The notes under the pieces are model-generated. The model had not been told where the DNA came from. It was given only the letters and a program-made list of their open reading frames with translations, and did no database searches. Below are positions 1 through 6,092 of a DNA stretch of 9,408 bases, piece by piece. The position numbers and the translations under genes are program-made. The DNA is from Legionellaceae bacterium (GTDB lineage: Bacteria; Pseudomonadota; Gammaproteobacteria; Legionellales; Legionellaceae), in contig DAIDLK010000026.1 in assembly GCA_027449525.1 (NCBI GenBank), positions 364 through 9,771 on the forward strand, in the 5' to 3' direction. How positions within the stretch are numbered: the stretch's first letter is position 1; the number at the start of each line of letters is the position of its first letter.

Positions 1-45
1 AGACCAGCATAGAAATGATTGAAAAACAGGAATAAATGTCGATTT

Positions 46-75
46 TTCACAATTTTCAAAGTCATTTGTTACAAT
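46..75 (+). promoter_or_regulatory. Putative sigma-70 promoter for the unknown gene at 133
   Basis: A -35-like box TTCACA (46-51, five of six bases of TTGACA) and a -10-like box TACAAT (70-75, five of six of TATAAT) are separated by 18 bp. Transcription would start near 82, about 50 bases before the GTG at 133. The flanks are A+T-rich. This is consensus matching only, and the boxes overlap a 13-codon ORF with a good Shine-Dalgarno sequence (36-77), so both readings cannot be fully right. Confidence 0.4.
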
Positions 76-84
76 AATTAATCA

Positions 85-115
85 GGGTCAAACCTGGAGT
101 TATTTTCAGGAACCC
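85..115 (+). other. Possible leader hairpin upstream of the 147-residue gene
   Basis: GGGT (85-88) pairs with ACCC (112-115), and CCTG (93-96) pairs with CAGG (107-110). This gives an eight-pair stem with an asymmetric internal loop (4 bases against 1) and a 10-base A+T-rich apical loop. It lies just after the predicted transcription start, so it would sit in the 5' leader. The stem is short, and chance is a fair alternative. Confidence 0.25.
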
Positions 116-132
116 AGACAGGTCACCATTGG

Positions 133-576
133 GTGGCTTATGGCGATCGGTCCATGTTAGGCAAGCCCAGTGCCGCTCACCGCCAAGCCATCATTAAAGC
201 CATGCAACGCTCGGCAGATGAACTATTTGCAACCTATAAACAGGGTAAATTACCGTCGAAAGACTCGGTACTTCCGCTGGTTCCAGAACCTGATGAAATT
301 GGCGCTGCCGCGCAACAAGACATCTCGCCTCTCTTCTACTGGGATGACAACACCCAACAACTCATGCGCCGCAAGAATTTACAAAATCCTTATGACCGCC
401 ATTGGATAGCACGCTGGTGGAGCTGGTCTACTTTGGCCAAATTAGCGACAGGCAACCAATTACCGGTACACGATCAAGTTGCGTTAGCAACCAGTGATTG
501 GCGTCACCAAGCCCTTGATAGCGGGCTGATTACCGACCCATCACTCCTGGCTTGGCTTAATGGGAAAGCTGAATAA
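133..576 (+). CDS. Hypothetical protein, 147 residues, not recognised
   Basis: I do not recognise this family. The product is soluble-looking, with no signal peptide or membrane segment. It has a helical N-terminal third (about 11-38), a Pro/Glu/Asp-rich linker (48-66) and a Trp-rich block at residues 90-99 (HWIARWWSWS), which suggests a folded aromatic core. The start is uncertain: GTG at 133 and ATG at 154 are both in frame, and neither has a clear Shine-Dalgarno sequence. The frame is open upstream to 82, after a TAA at 79-81. The TAA stop lies 20 bp inside the 3' end of orn on the opposite strand. The length of open frame and protein-like composition support a real gene, but the N-terminus may be wrong or the gene 5'-damaged. 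Confidence 0.6.
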   Translation: MAYGDRSMLGKPSAAHRQAIIKAMQRSADELFATYKQGKLPSKDSVLPLVPEPDEIGAAAQQDISPLFYWDDNTQQLMRRKNLQNPYDRHWIARWWSWSTLAKLATGNQLPVHDQVALATSDWRHQALDSGLITDPSLLAWLNGKAE

Positions 577-1105
577 AGTGCTCACGATAATAACGCAGCT
601 CGTCAATTGAGTCGTGGATGTCGGCTAACGCTAAATGTTTGGAGTGTTTTTTAACACCAGATAATAGCGTGGGGGACCATCGCGCCACCAGCTCTTTTAA
701 CGTGCTGACATCCAGATTGCGATAATGAAAAAATGCGGCTAAGTTTGGCATGTAATTCGCCAAAAAACGCCGATCTTGGCATATACTATTTCCGCACATG
801 GGTGATTTGCCCGCATCTAAGTAGGTACTCAAAAAAGCTAGCGTCTGACGCTCAGCTTCCTGCTCGGTGCAGCTCGTTTCACGTACTCGGGCCACTAAAC
901 CCGATGCATGGTGTTGCTTTGTATTCCAGGCGTCCATGGCTATTAACCGCTCTTCAGGTTGATGAATCGCCAATACAGGGCCTTCGGCCAATACATCAAG
1001 ATGTTGGTCAGTGACTACCGTGGCAATTTCAAGAATGCGATCACGCTCAGGACTTAACCCGGTCATTTCTAAATCAATCCAAATCAAATGTTGGTTATTT
1101 TTCAT
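557..1105 (-). CDS. orn: Oligoribonuclease Orn
   Basis: This is a 3'-to-5' exonuclease that degrades di- to pentanucleotide RNA fragments left by other RNases, and in several bacteria the pGpG left from cyclic-di-GMP turnover. It acts in the cytoplasm as a homodimer. The 182 residues match the usual length. The DEDDh catalytic set is complete: D11 and E13 in IDLEMTGL, D111 in CQDRRF, H157 and D162 in KHLALADIHDS, followed by the family ending ELRYYREHF. The ATG at 1105 lies inside the end of cca (11-bp overlap), with the purine-rich GGGAAG just upstream inside cca codons, so translation is probably coupled to cca. Its 3' end overlaps the convergent gene at 133-576 by 20 bp. I see nothing degenerate. 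Confidence 0.96.
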   Translation of the reverse strand: MKNNQHLIWIDLEMTGLSPERDRILEIATVVTDQHLDVLAEGPVLAIHQPEERLIAMDAWNTKQHHASGLVARVRETSCTEQEAERQTLAFLSTYLDAGKSPMCGNSICQDRRFLANYMPNLAAFFHYRNLDVSTLKELVARWSPTLLSGVKKHSKHLALADIHDSIDELRYYREHFIQLSH

Positions 1106-2315
1106 GCGCTTCCCACTCCGTTAACTGATGTTGCACCTGCGACACACGCTGTTTGTAAAGCACTTGTTTAATCACAGCACCATCCTGTGAGTCAGTCAGG
1201 TCGGTCACTCGCACGGCGCGAACCAGTTGCAATAATCGCAACCAATGCGGGATAGTCAGTGAGGCGAATCGCTGCGGATTCTGTGCCTGCAGCACAGTCA
1301 ATACCTGTTCAAAGCGTGCCGGACGTCGAAAAGCGTCAGCCTGCTCAAAGAGCGTAACGACCTCGGCCGCGGTGCGCTGGACGTATGGCTGAATTTTAGT
1401 CTGTAATGCAGCGCATAAACAAGCCAAATCACGAAATGGATTAGCAATACGCAGGCGCTGACACAAAGCCTTAATCATTACCACACTGCGCTCGGAAAAG
1501 ACTCCGTGCATTGGCCACTGGGCCATGGGGGTCTCTTGCTTGCCTAATTCCAATAATAGGACGGCAAACCGCACCATTGGATCACTGGATGAATGACTTA
1601 CGCGCGCCAAATTTTTTAGCGCCTGCATTCCGGCATCAATGAAATGCCCGGCATCCGGTGCATTGGGGATACCAAACAAACCATCTAGTTCCGGAACAAT
1701 CACACGCAAGGCACCTATAGCGCGCAAGCTACGAATAAATTCTTGCGGGCTGTTGGTTCCTAACGACGCCTGCCATTCTTGCCAGATGCGTTCAGGCACC
1801 AAGGCCGATAATTCACCGGAGCGCACCATACGAATCAATAAAGCCTGGGTTTCCTCGGCAATCGTAAAGCCGAGATGATAAAAACGCGCGTAAAAACGCG
1901 CAACCCGTAGCACGCGCAGCGGATCGTCTAGAAAGGCTGTGGAGACATGCCTTAAGCACTTTGCATGCAGATCACGCATCCCATGGTAAGGATCAATCAA
2001 TACTCCCTGCTCGTCCTGCGCCATCGCATTAATCGTCAAATCGCGTCGCAGTAAATCCTCTTCAAGACTGACGTGCGGGTTTGAATCACAGGCAAAGCCG
2101 TAATACCCTGGTGCCAACTTACGCTCCGTGCGCGCCAAGGCATACTCTTCACGGGTTACTGGATGCAAAAATACCGGAAAATCGCGTCCTACCTGTTGGT
2201 ATCCTTGTTGCAACAAGTCGGCTGGAGTGGCACCCACCACCACCCAATCCCTCTCAGACACTGGCAGACCAAGTGCTTGGTCACGCACGGCCCCCCCCAC
2301 TAAATAGATTTTCAT
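1095..2315 (-). CDS. cca: CCA-adding tRNA nucleotidyltransferase with degenerate HD domain
   Basis: This is a class II enzyme that adds or repairs the 3'-terminal CCA of tRNAs, using CTP and ATP without a nucleic acid template. Its 406 residues match the bacterial single-polypeptide form. The head is intact: GGAVRD (7-12), the catalytic carboxylates E21 and D23 (E. coli has D21 and D23), the RRDLTINAMA motif (90-99), and DDPLRVLRVARF (130-141). The C-terminal third aligns with the E. coli HD phosphohydrolase domain, but its ligands are gone: the HD pair reads L255-E256 (in LLELGK), the HHGH stretch after WP reads HGVF, and the later HDLIH position reads QTKIQ. Nucleotide addition should survive, while the phosphatase and cyclic phosphodiesterase activities described for E. 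coli Cca should not. It is the first gene of a cca-orn operon and diverges from rsgA. A run of eight G lies in codons 6-9. Confidence 0.95.
   Translation of the reverse strand: MKIYLVGGAVRDQALGLPVSERDWVVVGATPADLLQQGYQQVGRDFPVFLHPVTREEYALARTERKLAPGYYGFACDSNPHVSLEEDLLRRDLTINAMAQDEQGVLIDPYHGMRDLHAKCLRHVSTAFLDDPLRVLRVARFYARFYHLGFTIAEETQALLIRMVRSGELSALVPERIWQEWQASLGTNSPQEFIRSLRAIGALRVIVPELDGLFGIPNAPDAGHFIDAGMQALKNLARVSHSSSDPMVRFAVLLLELGKQETPMAQWPMHGVFSERSVVMIKALCQRLRIANPFRDLACLCAALQTKIQPYVQRTAAEVVTLFEQADAFRRPARFEQVLTVLQAQNPQRFASLTIPHWLRLLQLVRAVRVTDLTDSQDGAVIKQVLYKQRVSQVQHQLTEWEAHEK
2291..2298 (-). repeat. Poly-G tract (8) at the 5' end of cca
   Basis: There are eight consecutive C on the given strand, which is eight G on the cca coding strand. 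They span codons 6-9 (GTG GGG GGG GCC) within the conserved GGAVRD motif. The amino acids are required, but the codons could have avoided a homopolymer, since GGT or GGC would also encode glycine. One slippage event would shift the frame before the catalytic residues. Confidence 0.9.
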
Positions 2316-2382
2316 GAATGACCCAACCCTTATCCATCAAGATCTGCTACGCTAGTGTTATTACGGCTCACTTGCTAAGTCT
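2316..2382. promoter_or_regulatory. Divergent intergenic region between cca and rsgA
   Basis: These 67 bp separate the divergent starts of cca (minus) and rsgA (plus), so both promoters should lie here or just inside the genes. I see only weak -10-like strings (the TTATTA around 2358-2363 for rsgA, and TAATAA-like sequence in the same stretch on the other strand). There is no convincing pair of boxes and no palindrome. Neither gene has a strong Shine-Dalgarno sequence. Confidence 0.4.
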
Positions 2383-3312
2383 ATGAGTAAACGCATTATC
2401 ACTCAACATCAACGCCAACGCATCCAACAAAAAGCCCTACCAGAAGCCAGCGAAGACGGATTAGTCATCACGCGCTTTAGTCAACAAGCGGAGGTGGAGC
2501 GCTTAGATGGCTCACGCTTGCAGTGCACTTTGCGCCCGCACCGTGATGACGTAGTTGCTGGTGATCGAGTCAGCTTGTTATTGACCAGTGCTTCAACTGG
2601 TGTTGTCACCGCCGTTTATCCCCGTTCTACCGAATTGGCACGCGTCACAGCACGTGGAGAGAAAAAAACCATTGCAGCGAATATCACGCAATTAGCTATT
2701 GTGGTAGCGCCTGTTCCACTAATTTCTTGGTATTTACTGGATAGCTACTTAGCCATGGCGGAATTACTCGGTATAACGGCCTGCATCCTATTTAACAAGA
2801 CGGACATGCTACCCTGGACACAATTCGACGACTTACAGAGCATCTATGCTGCTTTGGGCTACCCAATTGTGTTAACCAACACCAAAGAGCCGGCTGGGAC
2901 ACTAGCTCTTAATAAGCAACTAAGCCAACACACCACGATCTTCGTGGGTCAGTCGGGCGTGGGGAAATCCTCGTTAATTAAGCAACTAATACCCGAAGCA
3001 TTTGCCATTCGAACGGGCGAGCTATCGCATCACAATAGCCTTGGACGGCATACCACCAGCTGCACTACATGGTATCACCTGCCGGCGGGTGGGGCATTAA
3101 TTGATTCACCGGGTATACGTGAACTCAGTTTAGCACATCTTGGTTCGCAACCCATTGTGCAAGGCTTTCGAGAATTTAAACCTTACCTAGGCTTGTGTAA
3201 ATTCCGCAATTGTGAGCACCTGAGTTCGCCTGGTTGTGCCATCCTTGCCGCCATAAATTGTCAGCTCATCTCACCCTCGCGTCATCAAAGTTATGCTAGA
3301 ATGATTAGGTAA
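2383..3312 (+). CDS. rsgA: Ribosome small subunit GTPase RsgA (YjeQ)
   Basis: This is a circularly permuted GTPase that binds the immature 30S subunit, checks its decoding centre late in assembly and leaves after GTP hydrolysis. The order of parts is diagnostic: an N-terminal OB-like domain (about 25-85), then G4 NKTD (138-141) before the P-loop GQSGVGKSS (189-197), the GRHTTS switch (221-226) and G3 DSPG (241-244). A zinc knuckle follows with C272, C277, H279 and C285. At 309 residues it is slightly shorter than the E. coli protein, mainly in the N-terminal tail and linkers. The ATG at 2383 gives a basic, Gln-rich N-terminus as expected. Upstream it shares a 67-bp divergent region with cca. 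benE follows 47 bp downstream in the same direction, so co-transcription is possible. Confidence 0.96.
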   Translation: MSKRIITQHQRQRIQQKALPEASEDGLVITRFSQQAEVERLDGSRLQCTLRPHRDDVVAGDRVSLLLTSASTGVVTAVYPRSTELARVTARGEKKTIAANITQLAIVVAPVPLISWYLLDSYLAMAELLGITACILFNKTDMLPWTQFDDLQSIYAALGYPIVLTNTKEPAGTLALNKQLSQHTTIFVGQSGVGKSSLIKQLIPEAFAIRTGELSHHNSLGRHTTSCTTWYHLPAGGALIDSPGIRELSLAHLGSQPIVQGFREFKPYLGLCKFRNCEHLSSPGCAILAAINCQLISPSRHQSYARMIR

Positions 3313-3359
3313 ACTACTTTCTACATCATCACAGTACTACGCTGAATTAGGATGTGAAT

Positions 3360-4541
3360 ATGCGCTACTACTTCTCATTTTCCCACGTTGCAGCCGGTTT
3401 TATTAGTGTCATGGTTGGTTTAACAAGTTCAGGTATGCTCATGTTTCAAGCGGCATCTGCTGGTGGCGCAAGTCCCGCTGAAATCGGCTCGTGGTTATTT
3501 GCGCTTGGCATGAGCATTGCCATGACCTGCATTGGGCTATCACTGCATTATCGCATACCCATTCTAACGGGTTGGTCAACACCAGGAGCCGCTTTACTCA
3601 TTACCAGTTTAACAGGCGTGCCAATGCGTGAAGCCATTGGTGCTTTTATTTTTTCGGCACTCCTCACGATTGTTGCTGGAGTGACGGGGCTGTTCAAAAA
3701 TTTAATCACTCGTATTCCGCACAGTTTAACCGCAGCCATGCTCGCGGGTATTTTGCTGCATTTTGGCGTCAACGTGTTTGTGGCCATGCAGCAAGATTTT
3801 TCTTTAGTGTGCACCATGGTGTTCGCCTATTTAATTGGTAAACGTTTTCTCCCACGTTACGTAATCTTATTCGTGCTTCTGATTGGCTTACTGATTGCTG
3901 GATCACAAGGACTATTTGCCCTACAACCGCTCAACTTGACATTTCCGGCCCCGATTTTTACTGTTCCCGTGTTCAATCCAACTACCTTGATGAGTGTTGG
4001 GTTTCCGTTGTTTTTAATCACCATGACCTCACAAAATATTCCTGGTGTGAGTGTGATTGAAAATGCCGGTTATCAACCGCCCATTTCGTCCATTATTACT
4101 TGGACCGGTTTAGCCACGCTCGTGTTTGCTCCGTTCGGCTGCTATTCAGTGAATCTAGCCGCTATTAGTGCGGCCATTTGTACTGGTAAAGAAGCCGATA
4201 CTGACCACACTCAACGTTACCGCGCCACGGTATTTGCAGGACTGTGCTGGTTTATAATTGCCCTCTTTGGCTCAACGGTAATTACTTTTTTTTCCGCTTT
4301 TCCCAGCGCCTTGGTTTTGGCAATAGCCGGCTTATCACTCATCAGCACCATTGGCTCTAGTTTGCAAGCGGCACTTGATAAAGAAAACCAACGCGAACCT
4401 GCTTTAATTACTTTACTGATTGCCTCATCAGGAATGAATTTATTTGGCATCAGCTCTGCTTTTTGGGGAATTATTGCGGGTCTCTTGGCCTTCTTGATTC
4501 TTAACTGGCGTAAACAAATAGTTCTTGAATTAGCTCCGTGA
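3360..4541 (+). CDS. benE: BenE-family benzoate/H+ symporter-like membrane protein
   Basis: This is an inner-membrane secondary transporter of the BenE family (TC 2.A.46, which includes E. coli YdcO). It is hydrophobic throughout, with about a dozen predicted membrane segments. Family hallmarks are the GWSTPGAALL segment in the N-terminal half and, in the C-terminal half, TSQNIPGVSVIENAGYQPP followed by the conserved APFGCYSVNLAAISAAICTG run. I chose the ATG at 3360 (393 residues) because AGGA (3349-3352) lies 7 bases before it. The in-frame GTG at 3354 would leave only one base and is unlikely. No aromatic degradation genes are nearby, so the substrate is unproven: family members import benzoate in benzoate degraders, but many homologues such as YdcO have no known substrate. 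It follows rsgA closely and is followed by a perfect inverted repeat. Confidence 0.88.
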   Translation: MRYYFSFSHVAAGFISVMVGLTSSGMLMFQAASAGGASPAEIGSWLFALGMSIAMTCIGLSLHYRIPILTGWSTPGAALLITSLTGVPMREAIGAFIFSALLTIVAGVTGLFKNLITRIPHSLTAAMLAGILLHFGVNVFVAMQQDFSLVCTMVFAYLIGKRFLPRYVILFVLLIGLLIAGSQGLFALQPLNLTFPAPIFTVPVFNPTTLMSVGFPLFLITMTSQNIPGVSVIENAGYQPPISSIITWTGLATLVFAPFGCYSVNLAAISAAICTGKEADTDHTQRYRATVFAGLCWFIIALFGSTVITFFSAFPSALVLAIAGLSLISTIGSSLQAALDKENQREPALITLLIASSGMNLFGISSAFWGIIAGLLAFLILNWRKQIVLELAP

Positions 4542-4554
4542 CAAGTGAACTGAG

Positions 4555-4592
4555 CATAAGGTATGATTACCAACCATCAATCATACCTTATG
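4555..4592. repeat. Perfect 14-bp inverted repeat between benE and the 324-residue gene
   Basis: CATAAGGTATGATT (4555-4568) and its exact reverse complement AATCATACCTTATG (4579-4592) flank a 10-base loop (4569-4578). The repeat starts 14 bases after the benE stop codon and ends 7 bases before the ATG at 4600. TGAGCAT also occurs as a direct repeat at 4551-4557 and 4591-4597. No T-run follows the hairpin directly, and the stem is A+T-rich, so it is not a classic intrinsic terminator. It could be a benE mRNA 3' hairpin, a protein-binding operator, or a structure that limits ribosome access to the next gene. Confidence 0.8.
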
Positions 4593-4599
4593 AGCATTC

Positions 4600-5574
4600 A
4601 TGACTATTTTTTTACAGGTAACCAAACATTTCATTATTCAGGCAATTGATGCGCAAATTAGCCTTTTATTAACGAAAGATGCTCGTGCAGATAACTTTTT
4701 ATTTAAGAATTCTCGTGACCTAACTTTATCAGCGGCAAAACGTAGCCAATTCGAAACACTAAAAAAAAGTGTTCATGAAACAGCCTCAGCCGCTAGCGAC
4801 CTTGATACCGCTAAGCAATTAATCCATCAACTTCGCACGAGTTTGATAGCCATGCAATCGACCAGTCAATCATTCAATCATCTTACTGGTACGAGTGAAG
4901 AAACATTAACGAGTATGATTGACTTTGTCATCTCATTTTATAAAAAATCTAAACAGCTCAAACTGATTGATCAGCCCTTACCCATTGTAGAAACTGACTA
5001 TTTTGCATTTATTTTACTTTTAAGAGCCTGCGCATTTTATAGTGCCAGACGAATTTTTGATGAACCAAAAGCTCAAACCCTGCAGAGCTGGCTACACAAC
5101 CCGAACCTGACTCCTATTAATTCTTTTCACACCGAGTTAGATAATAAAATTAATAAAAAATTATTCTTATTATGGAGCATGGTAGAAAAGCTCGCACCAG
5201 ACGACCCAACGACGCTAAGCATCAAAAACAACGCTGCAGAAGAAGCAATGGAAGATTTATTAACTTATCATCAGATCACGCACCAAAAATACGCTATGTC
5301 GCTGGGAAAACTATTAAAACCGTTACCAACTTATTTAGAGGATTACCTCAATGAAGCCTATCGTATAATGCAAGGCCTCGAGCAACACTCAAATTATATG
5401 TTTTTAATTGAGAACGATGAGCCGTTTGATGAACTAGCGGACGAAAAAACTGAACCATTTTCAGTGATCGCAATAACCGAAGAAGCCACCGCAGCTAAAC
5501 CACCGTCACCGACTCCGACAGGAAAAAAATCGTCAAAAGAAAAAAAGGATGCTACCACATCAAATCACAAGTGA
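4600..5574 (+). CDS. Hypothetical helical protein, 324 residues, with charged tail
   Basis: I do not recognise this family. The protein is predicted mostly alpha-helical and soluble, with no signal peptide. Residues 45-90 have heptad-like hydrophobic spacing and may form a coiled coil. Residues 130-155 form a hydrophobic helix rich in aromatic residues. An acidic patch (271-286) is followed by a Pro/Ser/Lys-rich tail (299-324) that looks disordered. The start is weakly supported: ATG 4600 has only GAG five bases upstream, and the right arm of an inverted repeat ends 7 bases before it. The gene is more A+T-rich than cca and rsgA. In Legionella or Coxiella relatives this architecture, with acidic residues near a flexible C-terminus, would raise the question of a type IV secretion substrate, but nothing here proves it. 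A tRNA gene follows 37 bp later with its own promoter. Confidence 0.7.
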   Translation: MTIFLQVTKHFIIQAIDAQISLLLTKDARADNFLFKNSRDLTLSAAKRSQFETLKKSVHETASAASDLDTAKQLIHQLRTSLIAMQSTSQSFNHLTGTSEETLTSMIDFVISFYKKSKQLKLIDQPLPIVETDYFAFILLLRACAFYSARRIFDEPKAQTLQSWLHNPNLTPINSFHTELDNKINKKLFLLWSMVEKLAPDDPTTLSIKNNAAEEAMEDLLTYHQITHQKYAMSLGKLLKPLPTYLEDYLNEAYRIMQGLEQHSNYMFLIENDEPFDELADEKTEPFSVIAITEEATAAKPPSPTPTGKKSSKEKKDATTSNHK

Positions 5575-5599
5575 TCTTAGCAACGCCTTAGATTATAAT
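5571..5599 (+). promoter_or_regulatory. Promoter of tRNA-Lys
   Basis: A perfect -10 box TATAAT lies at 5594-5599. A weak -35-like GTGATC (5571-5576, sharing TGA with the consensus) is 17 bp upstream and overlaps the stop codon of the preceding gene. Transcription would start around 5606, leaving only about 6 bases of leader before the mature tRNA end, which is normal for tRNA genes. Confidence 0.6.
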
Positions 5600-5611
5600 T
5601 ATTCGGTTTTG

Positions 5612-5684
5612 GGGCCGTTAGCTCAGCTGGTAGAGCAGGAGACTCTTAATCTCTTGGTCGTAGGTTCGATCCCTACACGGCCCA
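5612..5684 (+). tRNA. tRNA-Lys (anticodon CTT), CCA not encoded
   Basis: A complete 73-base cloverleaf can be folded by eye. The acceptor stem GGGCCGT/ACGGCCC has seven perfect pairs. The D stem is GCTC/GAGC with AGCTGGTA in the loop. The anticodon stem GGAGA/TCTCT includes one G-U pair, and its loop CTCTTAA carries anticodon CTT at 5645-5647, decoding AAG as lysine. The T arm is GTAGG-TTCGATC-CCTAC, and the discriminator is A at 5684. The next three bases are TCA rather than CCA, so the 3' end must be completed by the CCA-adding enzyme encoded at 1095-2315. It closely resembles E. coli tRNA-Lys, which has anticodon TTT and an encoded CCA. Only 9 bp separate it from the convergent toxin gene. 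Confidence 0.96.
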
Positions 5685-5693
5685 TCAGACTGA

Positions 5694-6092
5694 TTAAATA
5701 TATTGCGTTAATTGAATGGTGTGTTCTGGAAATTCTGTAAGAATTTTTTTGTCTTGAGTAATTAACGGAACCTCCAATTGTTGCGCTAAACTGACAAACT
5801 CGCAGTCGTAAGCAGAACAGTTGGACTGGTGAATCAAGTTGAATACGGCTTCAGAGGGAGGCTGATATTCATTGTCTGCCATAAAATACTCAGCTTGAGT
5901 CATAATATCCAGGGCCTGTGATAACGAAACCAGTTTTTTACGCAGGTACAACGCCAGAACATTTCTAAATTCAGAGCGCCATAACAACGGAGCAACCCAG
6001 TTGCAATCAAGCTGGACAAGAGACTCAACGGCTGACGTGTGTTCACCTTGAATGTAAAGGTAAACGATAATATTCGTATCGACAACGATCAT
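5694..6092 (-). CDS. vapC: PIN-domain ribonuclease toxin (VapC/FitB type)
   Basis: This is the toxin of a type II toxin-antitoxin pair. PIN-domain toxins are Mg2+-dependent endoribonucleases that cut selected tRNAs or rRNA and stop translation. At 132 residues it has the usual length. The four acidic active-site residues are in place: D5 in VVDTNI, E41 in RSEFRN, D96 in SAYDCEF and D114 in TQDKKIL, so it should be active. Its ATG overlaps the antitoxin stop codon by one base (TAATG), typical of translational coupling that keeps the antitoxin in excess. The 3' end faces tRNA-Lys at a distance of 9 bp. The RNA target cannot be told from sequence. The VapC and FitB names are both used for this group, and the symbol is given by family rather than orthology. 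Confidence 0.9.
   Translation of the reverse strand: MIVVDTNIIVYLYIQGEHTSAVESLVQLDCNWVAPLLWRSEFRNVLALYLRKKLVSLSQALDIMTQAEYFMADNEYQPPSEAVFNLIHQSNCSAYDCEFVSLAQQLEVPLITQDKKILTEFPEHTIQLTQYI

Noticed and set aside
36..160. Simple single frameshift joining the 13-codon ORF to the 147-residue gene
   Set aside because: The upstream frame stops at 75-77 and the downstream frame has a stop at 79-81, so one insertion or deletion cannot connect them directly.
5549..5740. 63-residue plus-strand ORF spanning the tRNA
   Set aside because: It reads straight through a perfectly folded tRNA-Lys, so it is a chance open frame.
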